Positions 31,622-39,876 of a stretch of DNA of 40,164 nt are shown in pieces. This DNA comes from CAIUMH01 sp037142475 (GTDB lineage Bacteria; Actinomycetota; Acidimicrobiia; Acidimicrobiales; RAAP-2). The notes below the pieces were generated by a model. That model searched no databases. It saw only the letters and a list, made by a program, of their open reading frames with translations, and was not told the origin of the DNA. A program made the translations under genes and the position numbers. The DNA lies in assembly GCA_037142475.1 (NCBI GenBank), contig JBAXAR010000005.1, positions 1-40,164 of the forward strand, in the 5' to 3' direction. The stretch's first letter is position 1; every line of letters starts with the position of its first letter.

Positions 31622-31846
31622 CTGCCCAAGCCAAAAGAAGACGCAATCGTCCTTGAGGGGACGGTCATCGAGCCGCTGCCGAACGCGATGTTCAAAGTGG
31701 AGCTCGAGAACGGGCACAAAGTGCTCGCTCACAGTTCAGGAAAGATGAGGATGCACCGCATCCGCATCCTCCCGGGCGACAAGGTTCAGGTGGAGATCAC
31801 CCCGTACGACTTGAGTCGTGGCCGGATCACCTACCGGTACAAGTAG
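31622..31846 (+). CDS. infA: Translation initiation factor IF-1 with probable CTG start
   Basis: A 74-residue OB-fold factor that occupies the ribosomal A site during initiation. The conserved body (VLEGTVIEPLPNAMFKVELENGHKVLAH, SGKMRMHRIRILPGDKVQVE, YDLSRGRITYRYK) is unmistakable. The family N-terminus MPKPK/MAKK corresponds here to CTG 31622 then Pro-Lys-Pro-Lys. CTG stands 7 nt after a perfect AAGGAG (31609-31614), and no ATG, GTG or TTG exists at that place. The only nearby in-frame alternative, TTG 31598, would add eight residues (KFSRRRDL), would translate through the Shine-Dalgarno itself and has only a weak GGGG upstream. rpmJ follows after 39 nt. Confidence 0.92.
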   Translation: MPKPKEDAIVLEGTVIEPLPNAMFKVELENGHKVLAHSSGKMRMHRIRILPGDKVQVEITPYDLSRGRITYRYK

Positions 31847-31885
31847 CGATGAGCTCAAAGCTCAAGTCCAGAGTGGAGTTGTGAG

Positions 31886-31999
31886 ATGAAGGTACGACCC
31901 AGCGTCAAGCCGATGTGTGAGAAGTGCAAGGTGATCCGCCGGAGCGGCAACGTCCGGGTGATCTGTGACAACCCGCGCCACAAGCAGCGCCAGGGCTAG
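31886..31999 (+). CDS. rpmJ: 50S ribosomal protein L36
   Basis: A 37-residue L36, smallest ribosomal protein, starting at ATG 31886. The zinc ligands are intact: CEKC, then Cys in VICDNPRH with the closing His. It is the zinc-containing (C+) form. Located between infA and rpsM as in most bacteria. Confidence 0.97.
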   Translation: MKVRPSVKPMCEKCKVIRRSGNVRVICDNPRHKQRQG

Positions 32000-32011
32000 G
32001 AAGAGGACGAC

Positions 32012-32389
32012 ATGGCACGTATCGCCGGCGTGGACATTCCACGCGAGAAGCGAGTTGAGATCTCGCTGACGTATATCTTTGGGATTGGTCTGACCACCTC
32101 GAAGGCCGCGCTCGCCGAGACGGGGATCAACCCCGACACCCGGGTTCGCGACCTCACCGAGGAAGAGATCAGTGCCCTTCGTGGCTGGATCGATGAGAAC
32201 GCCACGGTCGAGGGTGACCTCCGCCGTGACGTGGCTCAAGACATCCGCCGCAAGATGGAGATCAACTGTTACCAGGGTGTGCGTCACCGTAAGGGCCTTC
32301 CGGTTCACGGACAGCGCACCCACACCAACGCCCGAACCCGTAAGGGACCGAAGAAGACCGTCGCCGGAAAGAAGAAGGTTCGCAAGTAA
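32012..32389 (+). CDS. rpsM: 30S ribosomal protein S13
   Basis: A 125-residue S13 at the top of the 30S head, forming bridges to the 50S and touching P-site tRNA. ATG 32012 (MARIAGVDIPREKRVEISLTYIFGIG) follows GGAAGAGG. The helix-two-turn-helix region and the basic C-terminus (HGQRTHTNARTRKGPKKTVAGKKK) are normal. TAATG overlap with rpsK. Confidence 0.98.
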   Translation: MARIAGVDIPREKRVEISLTYIFGIGLTTSKAALAETGINPDTRVRDLTEEEISALRGWIDENATVEGDLRRDVAQDIRRKMEINCYQGVRHRKGLPVHGQRTHTNARTRKGPKKTVAGKKKVRK

Positions 32390-32784
32390 TGGCAAAGCCT
32401 CAGGGAACGCGGCGTCCACGTCGTCGGGAACGCAAGAACATTGCGTACGGCATCGCGCACGTCAAGAGTTCGTTCAACAACACCATCATCTCGATCTGTG
32501 ACCCAGAGGGCAATGTCCTCGCTTGGGCGTCTGCAGGCAACGTCGGCTTCAAGGGATCGCGTAAGTCGACCCCGTTCGCCGCACAGCTGGCTGCCGAGCA
32601 GGCTGCCAAGAAGGCCATGGAGCACGGTGTCCGCAAGGTGGACGTTTACGTGCGGGGCCCCGGCTCCGGCCGTGAGACCGCCATCCGCTCCATTGCTGCT
32701 GCCGGCATCGAAGTCGTCGGCATCAAGGACGTCACCCCTATCCCCCACAACGGCTGCCGCCCGAAGAAGCGGCGCCGGGTCTAA
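32389..32784 (+). CDS. rpsK: 30S ribosomal protein S11
   Basis: A 131-residue S11 of the 30S platform near the E site. Start ATG 32389 shares a base with the rpsM stop. Signature SSFNNTIISICDPEGNVLAWASAGNVGFKGSRKSTPFAAQ and the C-terminal TPIPHNGCRPKKRRRV are complete. rpsD begins 11 nt later. Confidence 0.98.
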   Translation: MAKPQGTRRPRRRERKNIAYGIAHVKSSFNNTIISICDPEGNVLAWASAGNVGFKGSRKSTPFAAQLAAEQAAKKAMEHGVRKVDVYVRGPGSGRETAIRSIAAAGIEVVGIKDVTPIPHNGCRPKKRRRV

Positions 32785-32795
32785 CTAGGAATCAC

Positions 32796-33443
32796 ATGGC
32801 TCGATACACAGGTCCCGTCTGCCGCCTTTGCCGCAGAGAGCGCACGAAGCTCTTTCTCAAGGGTGAGCGTTGCTATTCATTGAAGTGCCCCGTCTCCGAG
32901 GCGGTCACTGACAGGCACAGCCGCGCCTACCCGCCCGGCGAGCACGGTCGTGACCGTATGCGTCAGGGTTCGGAGTACCTCGGTCAGCTTCGGGAGAAGC
33001 AAAAGTGCCGTCGTATTTACGGCCTGCTTGAGAAGCAGTTCCGCAACCTCTACGAGGAGGCGAACCGTCGTGACGGCATCACCGGTGAGAACTTGCTGGT
33101 CATGCTCGAGCTTCGGCTCGACAACGTGGCGTACCGCGCCGGATGGGGCGCAAGCCGCAGCCAGGCTCGCCAGCTCGTCCGCCACGGTCACGTGACCATC
33201 AACGGTAAGCGGGTCACCATCCCGTCGTACCGAGTCCGTAAGGGCGAGGTCATTGCGCTCAAGGCACCGACCCGTGAGAACTTCCACGTGGTCCGCAACC
33301 GCGACACGCTCGACCGTCAGCTTGTTCCGTGGCTCGAGGCCGGAGAGAACGGCTTCCAGGTCACTGTCCTGAACCCACCAGTGCGAGAGAACATCGACGA
33401 GCCTGTTCAAGAGCAGCTCATCGTCGAGCTCTACTCGAAGTAA
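32796..33443 (+). CDS. rpsD: 30S ribosomal protein S4 (zinc-binding form)
   Basis: A 215-residue S4, primary 16S rRNA binder and accuracy protein; in several bacteria it represses the alpha operon. The N-terminus has a Cys-rich site (CRLC ... CYSLKC), the C+ form. The central S4 domain LRLDNVAYRAGWGASRSQARQLVRHGHVTINGKRV is standard. Slightly longer than the usual 200-208 residues owing to its C-terminal end. A 45-nt gap leads to rpoA. Confidence 0.97.
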   Translation: MARYTGPVCRLCRRERTKLFLKGERCYSLKCPVSEAVTDRHSRAYPPGEHGRDRMRQGSEYLGQLREKQKCRRIYGLLEKQFRNLYEEANRRDGITGENLLVMLELRLDNVAYRAGWGASRSQARQLVRHGHVTINGKRVTIPSYRVRKGEVIALKAPTRENFHVVRNRDTLDRQLVPWLEAGENGFQVTVLNPPVRENIDEPVQEQLIVELYSK

Positions 33444-33488
33444 CCGACCCGCACCCCGAGACGCCAAGAAACCGAGGAGCCAGAAACG

Positions 33489-34427
33489 ATGCTCATCATC
33501 CAGCGCCCCACCGTCGAAGCAATTGACGACGAGCAGGGGAACCGGCAGCGATTCGCTGTCGGACCACTTGACCCAGGCTTCGGCCACACGCTCGGCAACT
33601 CGCTTCGCCGAACCCTTCTCTCATCGATCCCCGGTGCTGCGGTCACGCAGCTTCGCTTCGATGAGGCTCTCCACGAGTTCACGACGATCCCGGGTGTCAA
33701 AGAGGACGTCACCGACGTCATCTTGAACCTCAAGGACCTTCTCGTCCGGATCAACTCCGACGAGGCCGTCACGCTCCGACTGGACAAGAAGGGTCCGGCC
33801 GACGTCACCGCCGCCGACCTTCAGCTGCCTGCGGACGTCGAGGTGCTGAACCCCGAGCTCCACATCGCCACGATTAACGCCAAGGGTCACCTCGGCATTG
33901 ACATCACCGTGGACAAGGGCCGTGGGTACGTGTCGGCTGACCGCAACAAGCGGACCAACGTCATCGGTGTGATCCCGATCGACTCGATCTTCTCGCCTGT
34001 TCGTCGGGTCACCTACTCGATCGAGCCGGTTCGGGTCGAGCAGTCAACTGACTTCGACCGCCTCGTGCTCGACATCGAGACCGACGGGACCATCAGTCCC
34101 CGAGAGGCACTGGCTTCGGCTGGCGCCACCCTCGGTTCGCTGGTCGGCCTTGTCGCCACCCTCGACGATGAGCCCCAGGGCCTTGAACTCGGCGATGTCG
34201 GCGCAGCCCTTGGCGCTTCGAGCGAGCTTGAAGCCCGCATCGAGGACCTCGGCTTGACCGAGCGTGCCCGGAACTGCCTCAAGCGAGGTGGCATCAACTC
34301 CATTGGTGAGCTGGTTGCCTGCAGCGAGAGGGACCTCCTGTCGCTCACCAACTTCGGCCAGACGTCCCTCAAGGACGTCACGGACCGCCTCGACGAGCGC
34401 GGCCTGGCCCTCCGGACGGAGGACTGA
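33489..34427 (+). CDS. rpoA: DNA-directed RNA polymerase subunit alpha
   Basis: A 312-residue alpha subunit. The N-terminal dimerisation domain contains GFGHTLGNSLRRTLLSSIPGAAV, and the C-terminal domain (about residues 248-312, LGLTERARNCLKRGGINSIGELV, NFGQTSLKDVTDRL) provides UP-element and activator contacts. Length and motifs are normal. Translation is probably coupled to rplQ, which begins 1 nt after the stop. Confidence 0.98.
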   Translation: MLIIQRPTVEAIDDEQGNRQRFAVGPLDPGFGHTLGNSLRRTLLSSIPGAAVTQLRFDEALHEFTTIPGVKEDVTDVILNLKDLLVRINSDEAVTLRLDKKGPADVTAADLQLPADVEVLNPELHIATINAKGHLGIDITVDKGRGYVSADRNKRTNVIGVIPIDSIFSPVRRVTYSIEPVRVEQSTDFDRLVLDIETDGTISPREALASAGATLGSLVGLVATLDDEPQGLELGDVGAALGASSELEARIEDLGLTERARNCLKRGGINSIGELVACSERDLLSLTNFGQTSLKDVTDRLDERGLALRTED

Positions 34428-34428
34428 C

Positions 34429-34782
34429 GTGAGAGGTACCCCGAAGAAGGGACGTCGCTTCGGCGGCAGTGCAGCCCACCAGAAGGCGATGCAGGGAAAC
34501 CAAGTCGCATCACTGATCGCTGCTGAATTCCTCGTGACCACTGAAGCCAAGGCCAAGGCTCTGCGCCCGGTCGCCGAGAAGTGCATCACTGCCGCTACCA
34601 AGGGTGGCGTTGCCAACCAGCGTCGTGTGGTCGCCCTGATTCGTGACAAGGACATGGCTCACAAGCTTTTCGTGGAGATCGGCCCTCGTTATGCCGAGCG
34701 TCCCGGTGGCTACACCCGGATCCTGAAGCTCGGCCCGCGTCCCGGGGACAACGCCCCGATGGCGCGCATCGAGCTGGTCTGA
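34429..34782 (+). CDS. rplQ: 50S ribosomal protein L17
   Basis: A 117-residue L17 at the tunnel exit side of the 50S. GTG 34429 (MRGTPKKGRRFGGSAAHQKAM) follows GGACGGAGGA within the end of rpoA. The N-terminus RGTPKKGRRFGG is an actinobacterial-style variant of the usual MRHRKxGRKLGR. C-terminal GGYTRILKLGPRPGDNAPMARIELV is conserved. truA follows after 16 nt. Confidence 0.97.
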   Translation: MRGTPKKGRRFGGSAAHQKAMQGNQVASLIAAEFLVTTEAKAKALRPVAEKCITAATKGGVANQRRVVALIRDKDMAHKLFVEIGPRYAERPGGYTRILKLGPRPGDNAPMARIELV

Positions 34783-34798
34783 GGAACTGGTCGCCCAC

Positions 34799-35656
34799 AT
34801 GGGCGGAACGGCACGCTGGCGGCTGACCGTCGCGTATCGGGGAACGGCGTTCCACGGGTTCGCTGCTCAGCCTGGTCTCAAGACTGTCGCCGGAGAGTTG
34901 GCGGAAGCACTCAAGCGTGTTGCCCGAACGGAGACCGCACCGGTCATTGTCTGCGCAGGACGCACAGACGCGGGCGTCCACGCCACGGCTCAGGTGGTCC
35001 ACGTCGATCTTCCTGATCCGATGCCCGGAGGCCGTGATGGCCCCCTGGGTGCTTTGCAGATCACTCGATCCCTGAACCGCCAGTTGGGCGGAGATGTCTC
35101 GGTGACCTCCGTTCGGCCCGTGAGTTCCGAGTTCGATGCTCGCTACTCCGCGAGATGGCGTCGCTATCGCTACCTCATTCACGAGGGCCTCGCTCCTGAC
35201 CCGATGCTCTCGGACCTCGCGTGGAACGTGAGCGGCGAACTCGACGTCCGAGCGATGTCCCAGGCCATTGGTGCCTTCATTGGCACCCATGACTTCCGTT
35301 CCTTTTGCCGGAAGGTCCCGGGAGCTTCCGCATCCGAGCCCATCGTCCGGTTGGTGACCGATGCCTCGGTGGCCGTTGTCGACCACACTGGCGTCATCGA
35401 TATCGTTGAAGGACGCCTCATTCGCGTCGAGATTCAGGCCCGGGCGTTCTGCCACCAGATGGTCCGCTCCATTGTCGGCCAACTCGTCGACGTCGGCCTT
35501 GGGCGTTCGAATACCGCCGATCTTGTTGCTCTTTTGAGGAGCCAGGACCGCCGGGGTGCAGCTCCACCGGCACCGCCCCAGGGCCTGTGTCTGATCGGCG
35601 TGGGCTACGACGACTACGCCGAGCAAGGTGGGCACCACGAGCCCAGCTTGCCCTGA
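34799..35656 (+). CDS. truA: tRNA pseudouridine(38-40) synthase TruA
   Basis: A 285-residue enzyme that isomerises uridines at positions 38-40 of the tRNA anticodon arm. The catalytic Asp57 lies in AGRTDAGVHATAQVVH. Further conserved segments are YSARWRRYRYLI, GTHDFRSFC and FCHQMVRSIVGQLVDVG. ATG 34799 follows GAGG of the rplQ stop region at a rather long distance. Its last codons overlap the -35 of the putative rplM promoter. The rplQ-truA linkage is typical. Confidence 0.96.
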   Translation: MGGTARWRLTVAYRGTAFHGFAAQPGLKTVAGELAEALKRVARTETAPVIVCAGRTDAGVHATAQVVHVDLPDPMPGGRDGPLGALQITRSLNRQLGGDVSVTSVRPVSSEFDARYSARWRRYRYLIHEGLAPDPMLSDLAWNVSGELDVRAMSQAIGAFIGTHDFRSFCRKVPGASASEPIVRLVTDASVAVVDHTGVIDIVEGRLIRVEIQARAFCHQMVRSIVGQLVDVGLGRSNTADLVALLRSQDRRGAAPPAPPQGLCLIGVGYDDYAEQGGHHEPSLP

Positions 35657-35677
35657 GCGCCTAATTCGTCCTACGAT
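35648..35677 (+). promoter_or_regulatory. Candidate promoter of rplM-rpsI-glmM
   Basis: TTGCCC (35648-35653), 18 nt, TACGAT (35672-35677). The -10 and the spacing equal those proposed for rplJ. A short CGCAG/CTGCG hairpin (35691-35704) lies in the leader. Confidence 0.5.
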
Positions 35678-35773
35678 GAGAAGCCGTCCTCGCAGCGCAC
35701 TGCGAAGACCCCCACGAAGGCCCTGAACACAGCAATGTTCGAGGTCGCCACCATTGAAGAGAGAGACACGACG

Positions 35774-36226
35774 TTGCGTACGTACTCCCCGAAGGCCAGC
35801 GAGATCACGAGGGCCTGGCATGTCATCGACGCCGAGGGCATGGTCCTCGGACGCCTCGCCACCGAAGTTGCCGTCCTGCTCCGTGGCAAGCACAAGCCGA
35901 TGTATGCCCAGCACATGGACACCGGCGATCACGTCATCGTGGTCAACGCCGACAAGATCGTCATGACGTCGAACAAGGCTGAGCAGAAGTTCGCCTACCG
36001 TCACTCCGGTTACCCGGGTGGTCTTCGTTCGAAGAGTTACGCCAAGCTGCTTGACGAAAACCCCGTCGAGCTTGTCACGCGAGCCATTCGTGGCATGGTT
36101 CCCAAGAACCGCCTCGGACGTCAGCAGATGGAGAAGCTCAAGGTCTACGCAGGACCCGAGCACCCACACGCAGCACAGGACCCGCAGCCCTACGACGTGC
36201 CTGGCGCCCGCCGGGCCACGGCGTAG
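35774..36226 (+). CDS. rplM: 50S ribosomal protein L13
   Basis: A 150-residue L13, an early 50S assembly protein. I place the start at TTG 35774 because LRTYSPKASEITRAWHVIDAEG aligns with the conserved L13 N-terminus MRTYSPK, and GAAGAGAGAG lies about 8 nt upstream. An in-frame ATG at 35735 would add 13 non-conserved residues (MFEVATIEERDTT) and has only a distant GAAGG. Signature KIVMTSNKAEQKFAYRHSGYPGG and GMVPKNRLGRQQMEKLKVYAGPEHPH is complete. Confidence 0.95.
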   Translation: MRTYSPKASEITRAWHVIDAEGMVLGRLATEVAVLLRGKHKPMYAQHMDTGDHVIVVNADKIVMTSNKAEQKFAYRHSGYPGGLRSKSYAKLLDENPVELVTRAIRGMVPKNRLGRQQMEKLKVYAGPEHPHAAQDPQPYDVPGARRATA

Positions 36227-36241
36227 TCGGAGGAGAACATC

Positions 36242-36634
36242 ATGGCATCACCGCTTACCCAGACCACTGGCCGTCGCAAGCAGGCAGTCGCTCGAGTTCG
36301 CTTGCGTCCAGGCGACGGCAAGGTCACCATCAACAAGCGTCCCTTCGACGTGTACTTCACCTCAGCAACGCACCGGATGCTCATCCTTGAGCCGCTTCGG
36401 GTCGCAGAGATCGAGGGAACCTACGACATCGACGCCACGATGGACGGAGGCGGCATGTCCGGTCAGGCCGGAGCGCTTCGCCTGGGCATCGCCCGTTCGC
36501 TCATTGAGCTCGACCCTGAGATTCGCGGCAAGCTGAAGAAGGCCGGTCTCCTCACGCGTGACTCGCGGGAGAAGGAGTCGAAGAAGTACGGCCTCAAGAA
36601 GGCACGTAAGGCACCGCAGTACTCGAAGCGTTAG
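36242..36634 (+). CDS. rpsI: 30S ribosomal protein S9
   Basis: A 130-residue S9 whose C-terminal Arg tail contacts P-site tRNA. ATG 36242 follows CGGAGGAG. Conserved: TTGRRKQAVARVRLRPG, GGGMSGQAGALRLGIARSLIELDP, LTRDSREKESKKYGLKKARKAPQYSKR with the terminal Lys-Arg. It lies 15 nt after rplM; glmM follows 3 nt later. Confidence 0.98.
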   Translation: MASPLTQTTGRRKQAVARVRLRPGDGKVTINKRPFDVYFTSATHRMLILEPLRVAEIEGTYDIDATMDGGGMSGQAGALRLGIARSLIELDPEIRGKLKKAGLLTRDSREKESKKYGLKKARKAPQYSKR

Positions 36635-36637
36635 TCC

Positions 36638-37984
36638 ATGGCGGAGGTCGAGTTCGGAACCGATGGGCTCCGAGGACTCGCCAACGATGCCATCACGGCT
36701 GAGGTTGCGCTTGCCCTTGGGAGAGCGACCGCCAGGGTGCTACCCGCTCAGCGGTTCATTGTCGGTCGAGACACGCGTCGTTCGGGACCCTTGCTGTCGG
36801 CAGCGCTGGCTGCGGGGCTGGCGACCGAAGGAGCCGACGTCATCGACGTCGGTGTCCTCCCGACGCCAGCGGTCGCCCACCTCTGCGCCCTCAACGGTGC
36901 CCCCGGTGCGGTGGTGTCGGCGTCGCACAACCCGTTCTTCGACAATGGCATCAAGGTGCTCGCCAGCGGTGGCCTCAAACTCACCGATGAGGTCGAGGCC
37001 CTGATCCAAGCGGAAATGAACTCGATCCTCGCTGATGCTGATCACGCCCCTCGCCGACCGATCGGCCTCGACGTCGGGACGATCTCGACCGATGAGACTG
37101 GCGCACTCGCCTACATCGAGCATCTGGTCACCACCCTTGAGCCTCGAGGGCTCGCAGGGATCAAGGTCGTGGTCGACTGCGCCCACGGCGCCGCCACCCC
37201 AGTAGCGGTGACGGCCCTCAGCGCCCTCGGTGCCGAGGTGATCGCCATCGGCGATGACCCTGATGGGACCAACATCAACGATTCGGTGGGCTCAACGCAT
37301 CCCGAGGCGCTCTGCGCCGCTGTCATCGAGCACGGCGCACATCTCGGCCTTGCCCTTGATGGAGATGCTGATCGGCTCGTTGCCGTCGACCACCTCGGAC
37401 GAGTCCTCGATGGCGATGTCCTCATCGCCTTGTTTGCTCGTGACCTCAAGGAGCGAGGCACGCTCTCGGGCGATGCGGTGGTGGTGACCGTGATGTCGAA
37501 TCTCGGTTTCCACCGAGCGATGGAAGCCGCAGGCATCGCTGTGCGCCAGGTGGCGGTTGGAGACCGCAACGTCTTGGTGGCGCTCGACTCCGAGGGGCTC
37601 AGTCTCGGCGGCGAGCAATCGGGTCACGTGATTTTCCGGCAGCGCTCGACCACTGGCGATGGCCTCCTCACCGGGATCCTCCTCGCTGATCTGGTCCGGC
37701 GGTCCGGCCTCGACTTGGCGTCGCTGGCGGAAGGGGCCGTCACGCTCTATCCCCAAGTCTTGCGGGCCGTCCCGGTCGCCGACACCTCGATGCTCGAGGC
37801 CAATGAGGCAGTGACCTCCCGTATCGCTGCAACCCGAGACGAGCTTGGCGCCCAAGGTCGGGTGCTCGTGCGAGCGTCGGGAACCGAGCCGGTGGTGCGC
37901 GTCATGGTTGAGGCCGCTGACGCAGAGACTGCGCAGCGCCTTGCCGATGATCTCGTTGATCTGATCGCAAGAACATTGGGCTGA
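36638..37984 (+). CDS. glmM: Phosphoglucosamine mutase
   Basis: A 448-residue enzyme converting glucosamine-6-phosphate to glucosamine-1-phosphate for UDP-GlcNAc and peptidoglycan synthesis. The N-terminus FGTDGLRGLAND is diagnostic of GlmM. The active-site phosphoserine is Ser96 in SASHNPFFDNGIK, the Mg loop is DGDADR, the sugar-binding loop is GGEQSGHVIF and the phosphate-binding loop is RASGTEPVVRVMVE. It begins 3 nt after rpsI, so cell-wall precursor supply is tied to ribosomal protein expression, as in many actinobacteria. Confidence 0.97.
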   Translation: MAEVEFGTDGLRGLANDAITAEVALALGRATARVLPAQRFIVGRDTRRSGPLLSAALAAGLATEGADVIDVGVLPTPAVAHLCALNGAPGAVVSASHNPFFDNGIKVLASGGLKLTDEVEALIQAEMNSILADADHAPRRPIGLDVGTISTDETGALAYIEHLVTTLEPRGLAGIKVVVDCAHGAATPVAVTALSALGAEVIAIGDDPDGTNINDSVGSTHPEALCAAVIEHGAHLGLALDGDADRLVAVDHLGRVLDGDVLIALFARDLKERGTLSGDAVVVTVMSNLGFHRAMEAAGIAVRQVAVGDRNVLVALDSEGLSLGGEQSGHVIFRQRSTTGDGLLTGILLADLVRRSGLDLASLAEGAVTLYPQVLRAVPVADTSMLEANEAVTSRIAATRDELGAQGRVLVRASGTEPVVRVMVEAADAETAQRLADDLVDLIARTLG

Positions 37985-38021
37985 ACAGCCTTGGGCTCAA
38001 CGGGAGTCGAGCCAAGACCGG

Positions 38022-38027
38022 TAGGTT
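38022..38027 (+). promoter_or_regulatory. Candidate -10 for a leaderless glmS transcript
   Basis: TAGGTT ends 7 nt before the glmS ATG, the distance expected when transcription begins at the start codon. No normal Shine-Dalgarno spacing exists (AGAGG is only 2 nt from ATG) and no -35 is clear. Just upstream, CTTGGGCTC and GAGCCAAG (37990-38016) form an 8-bp stem with one bulge, a possible end of the rplM-rpsI-glmM message. Confidence 0.4.
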
Positions 38028-38034
38028 AGAGGCC

Positions 38035-39876
38035 ATGTGCGGCATCATCGGGGTCACCGGAGCAGCGGACACCCTTGAGATTCTGATCGATGGGTTAGAG
38101 CGCCTCGAATACCGGGGCTATGACTCGGCAGGCATCGCACTCGTCGGGGCCGATCAGGTGTTCCAGGCCCGTGCCGCCGATGGAACACACTCGGTCGCCA
38201 CGCTGCGCACGATGACCGAGTCGGCGCCAAAGGGGCTCACTGCTGGCATTGGACACACCCGATGGGCGACACACGGCCAGCCCAACGAAGCCAATGCTCA
38301 CCCGCACCTTGATTGCTCGAACAGCGTGGCCGTGGTGCATAACGGCATTATCGAGAACTACGTCGAGCTCGCCGCCGTACTCACGGCGGCTGGTCACACG
38401 CTGCGCTCTGACACCGACACCGAGGTTCTGGCACATCTCATCGAAGATGCTCTGGCCGATGGCTGCGACCTCACCGCAGCGGTCCGGCGAACGCTCGCCG
38501 TGGTGCGCGGGGCGTTCGGCCTCGGCGTCATGGCGGCCAGCGACCCTGAGTTGATCGTGGCCGCCCGACGGATCTCCCCGCTGATCGTCGGCGTGACCGG
38601 GTCGGCGACGTTCCTTGCCTCTGACATCCCGGCGATCTTGGATCGGACGCGCGACCTCGTCGTGATTGAAGACGATCAGATCGTCGAGCTTCGTCCCGGG
38701 TCCTTCATCGTGACCGACCTCGACGGATCGGTGGTGACACCGACATCGATGGTTGTCGAATGGAGCACAGAGGCGGCGCAGAAGGATGGCTTCGACGACT
38801 TCATGACAAAGGAGATCCACGAGCAGCCTCGTGTCGTGGCTGACACCCTGCGTGGTCGGGTTGACGATTCTGGCGTCATCGTGCTTGATCAGTTGGACCT
38901 GAGCGACGAGGACCTCCGTTCGATCACCAAAATCGTGGTGGTCGCCTGTGGCTCGAGTTTCCACGCCGGCCTCGTCGCAAAGTACGCCTTCGAACGCTGG
39001 GCCCGAGTCCCGGTTGAGGTCGACATCGCCAGTGAATTTCGCTACCGGGACCCGGTTCTCGACGCCACGGCCCTCGTCATCGGGGTGAGCCAGTCGGGCG
39101 AGACGATTGACACCCTTCAAGCAATGCGTCATGCCAAGGCGGATGGTGCTCGGGTGGTGGTGGTCTCGAACGTGGTGGACTCCTCCATGGCTCGTGAGGC
39201 CGACGGGGTGCTCTACACCCGTGCTGGTCCCGAGGTTGGTGTGGCCGCCACGAAGACGGTGATCGCCCAGATCGTGGCCCTCGAGCTTCTCGGCCTGCAC
39301 CTCGCCCAGGTCCGGGGAACCCTGTCACCCGAAGAGATCGCTGCTCAGGTCGCCGACCTGCGGAGCCTCGAAGGAATCGTGACCGACGTCATCGCCCGGG
39401 GACCGGCAGTGGCGGCGGTGGCCTCGGCGGTCGCCGACGCCAGGGATTTCTTCTTTCTCGGCCGCCATGCTGGCTACCCGACCGCCCTTGAAGGCGCACT
39501 CAAGCTCAAGGAGATTTCCTACCTCCACGCCGAGGGATATCCCGGCGGCGAACTCAAGCACGGCCCCTTGGCCGTGATCGAACCAGGGTGCGTGGTCGTG
39601 GCCGTGGCCACCGGCGGTCCCCTGCGGGAAAAGATGCTCTCGAACGTTGCTGAGGTGAAGTCCCGAGGGGCAACGGTGGTCCTCCTTCTCGACGATGGCG
39701 ACGCCGAAGGCATCGCCGTGGCCGATTACGTGATCAGCGTGCCGGCGATCTCGCCACTGTTATCACCTGTCAAGGACATCATCCCGCTCCAGCAGTTCGC
39801 CTATCACTTGGCCCGTGGCCGTGGTCTCGACGTTGACCGCCCCCGGAACCTGGCCAAAACGGTGACCGTGGAGTGA
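38035..39876 (+). CDS. glmS: Glutamine-fructose-6-phosphate aminotransferase (isomerizing)
   Basis: A 613-residue enzyme making glucosamine-6-phosphate from fructose-6-phosphate and glutamine. The catalytic Cys2 is exposed after Met removal (MCGIIGVTG), and the glutaminase domain has GHTRWATHGQPNEANAHPH. Two SIS isomerase domains follow: CGSSFHAGLVAKYAFE and GVSQSGETIDTLQAMR, then LGRHAGYPTALEGALKLKEISYLHAEGYPGGELKHGPLA. The C-terminus ends in the typical DVDRPRNLAKTVTVE. Length is normal. It is followed by acpS with a 4-nt overlap (GTGA). The 50-nt upstream gap is far too short for a glmS ribozyme. Confidence 0.98.
   Translation: MCGIIGVTGAADTLEILIDGLERLEYRGYDSAGIALVGADQVFQARAADGTHSVATLRTMTESAPKGLTAGIGHTRWATHGQPNEANAHPHLDCSNSVAVVHNGIIENYVELAAVLTAAGHTLRSDTDTEVLAHLIEDALADGCDLTAAVRRTLAVVRGAFGLGVMAASDPELIVAARRISPLIVGVTGSATFLASDIPAILDRTRDLVVIEDDQIVELRPGSFIVTDLDGSVVTPTSMVVEWSTEAAQKDGFDDFMTKEIHEQPRVVADTLRGRVDDSGVIVLDQLDLSDEDLRSITKIVVVACGSSFHAGLVAKYAFERWARVPVEVDIASEFRYRDPVLDATALVIGVSQSGETIDTLQAMRHAKADGARVVVVSNVVDSSMAREADGVLYTRAGPEVGVAATKTVIAQIVALELLGLHLAQVRGTLSPEEIAAQVADLRSLEGIVTDVIARGPAVAAVASAVADARDFFFLGRHAGYPTALEGALKLKEISYLHAEGYPGGELKHGPLAVIEPGCVVVAVATGGPLREKMLSNVAEVKSRGATVVLLLDDGDAEGIAVADYVISVPAISPLLSPVKDIIPLQQFAYHLARGRGLDVDRPRNLAKTVTVE

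Noticed and set aside
34595..36169. A 524-codon antisense frame over rplQ, truA and rplM
   Set aside because: It spans three conserved genes and their gaps on the other strand, with no Shine-Dalgarno and no recognisable domain.
37985..38034. Possible glmS ribozyme upstream of glmS
   Set aside because: Only 50 nt separate glmM and glmS, too short for the ribozyme, and no core sequence is seen.
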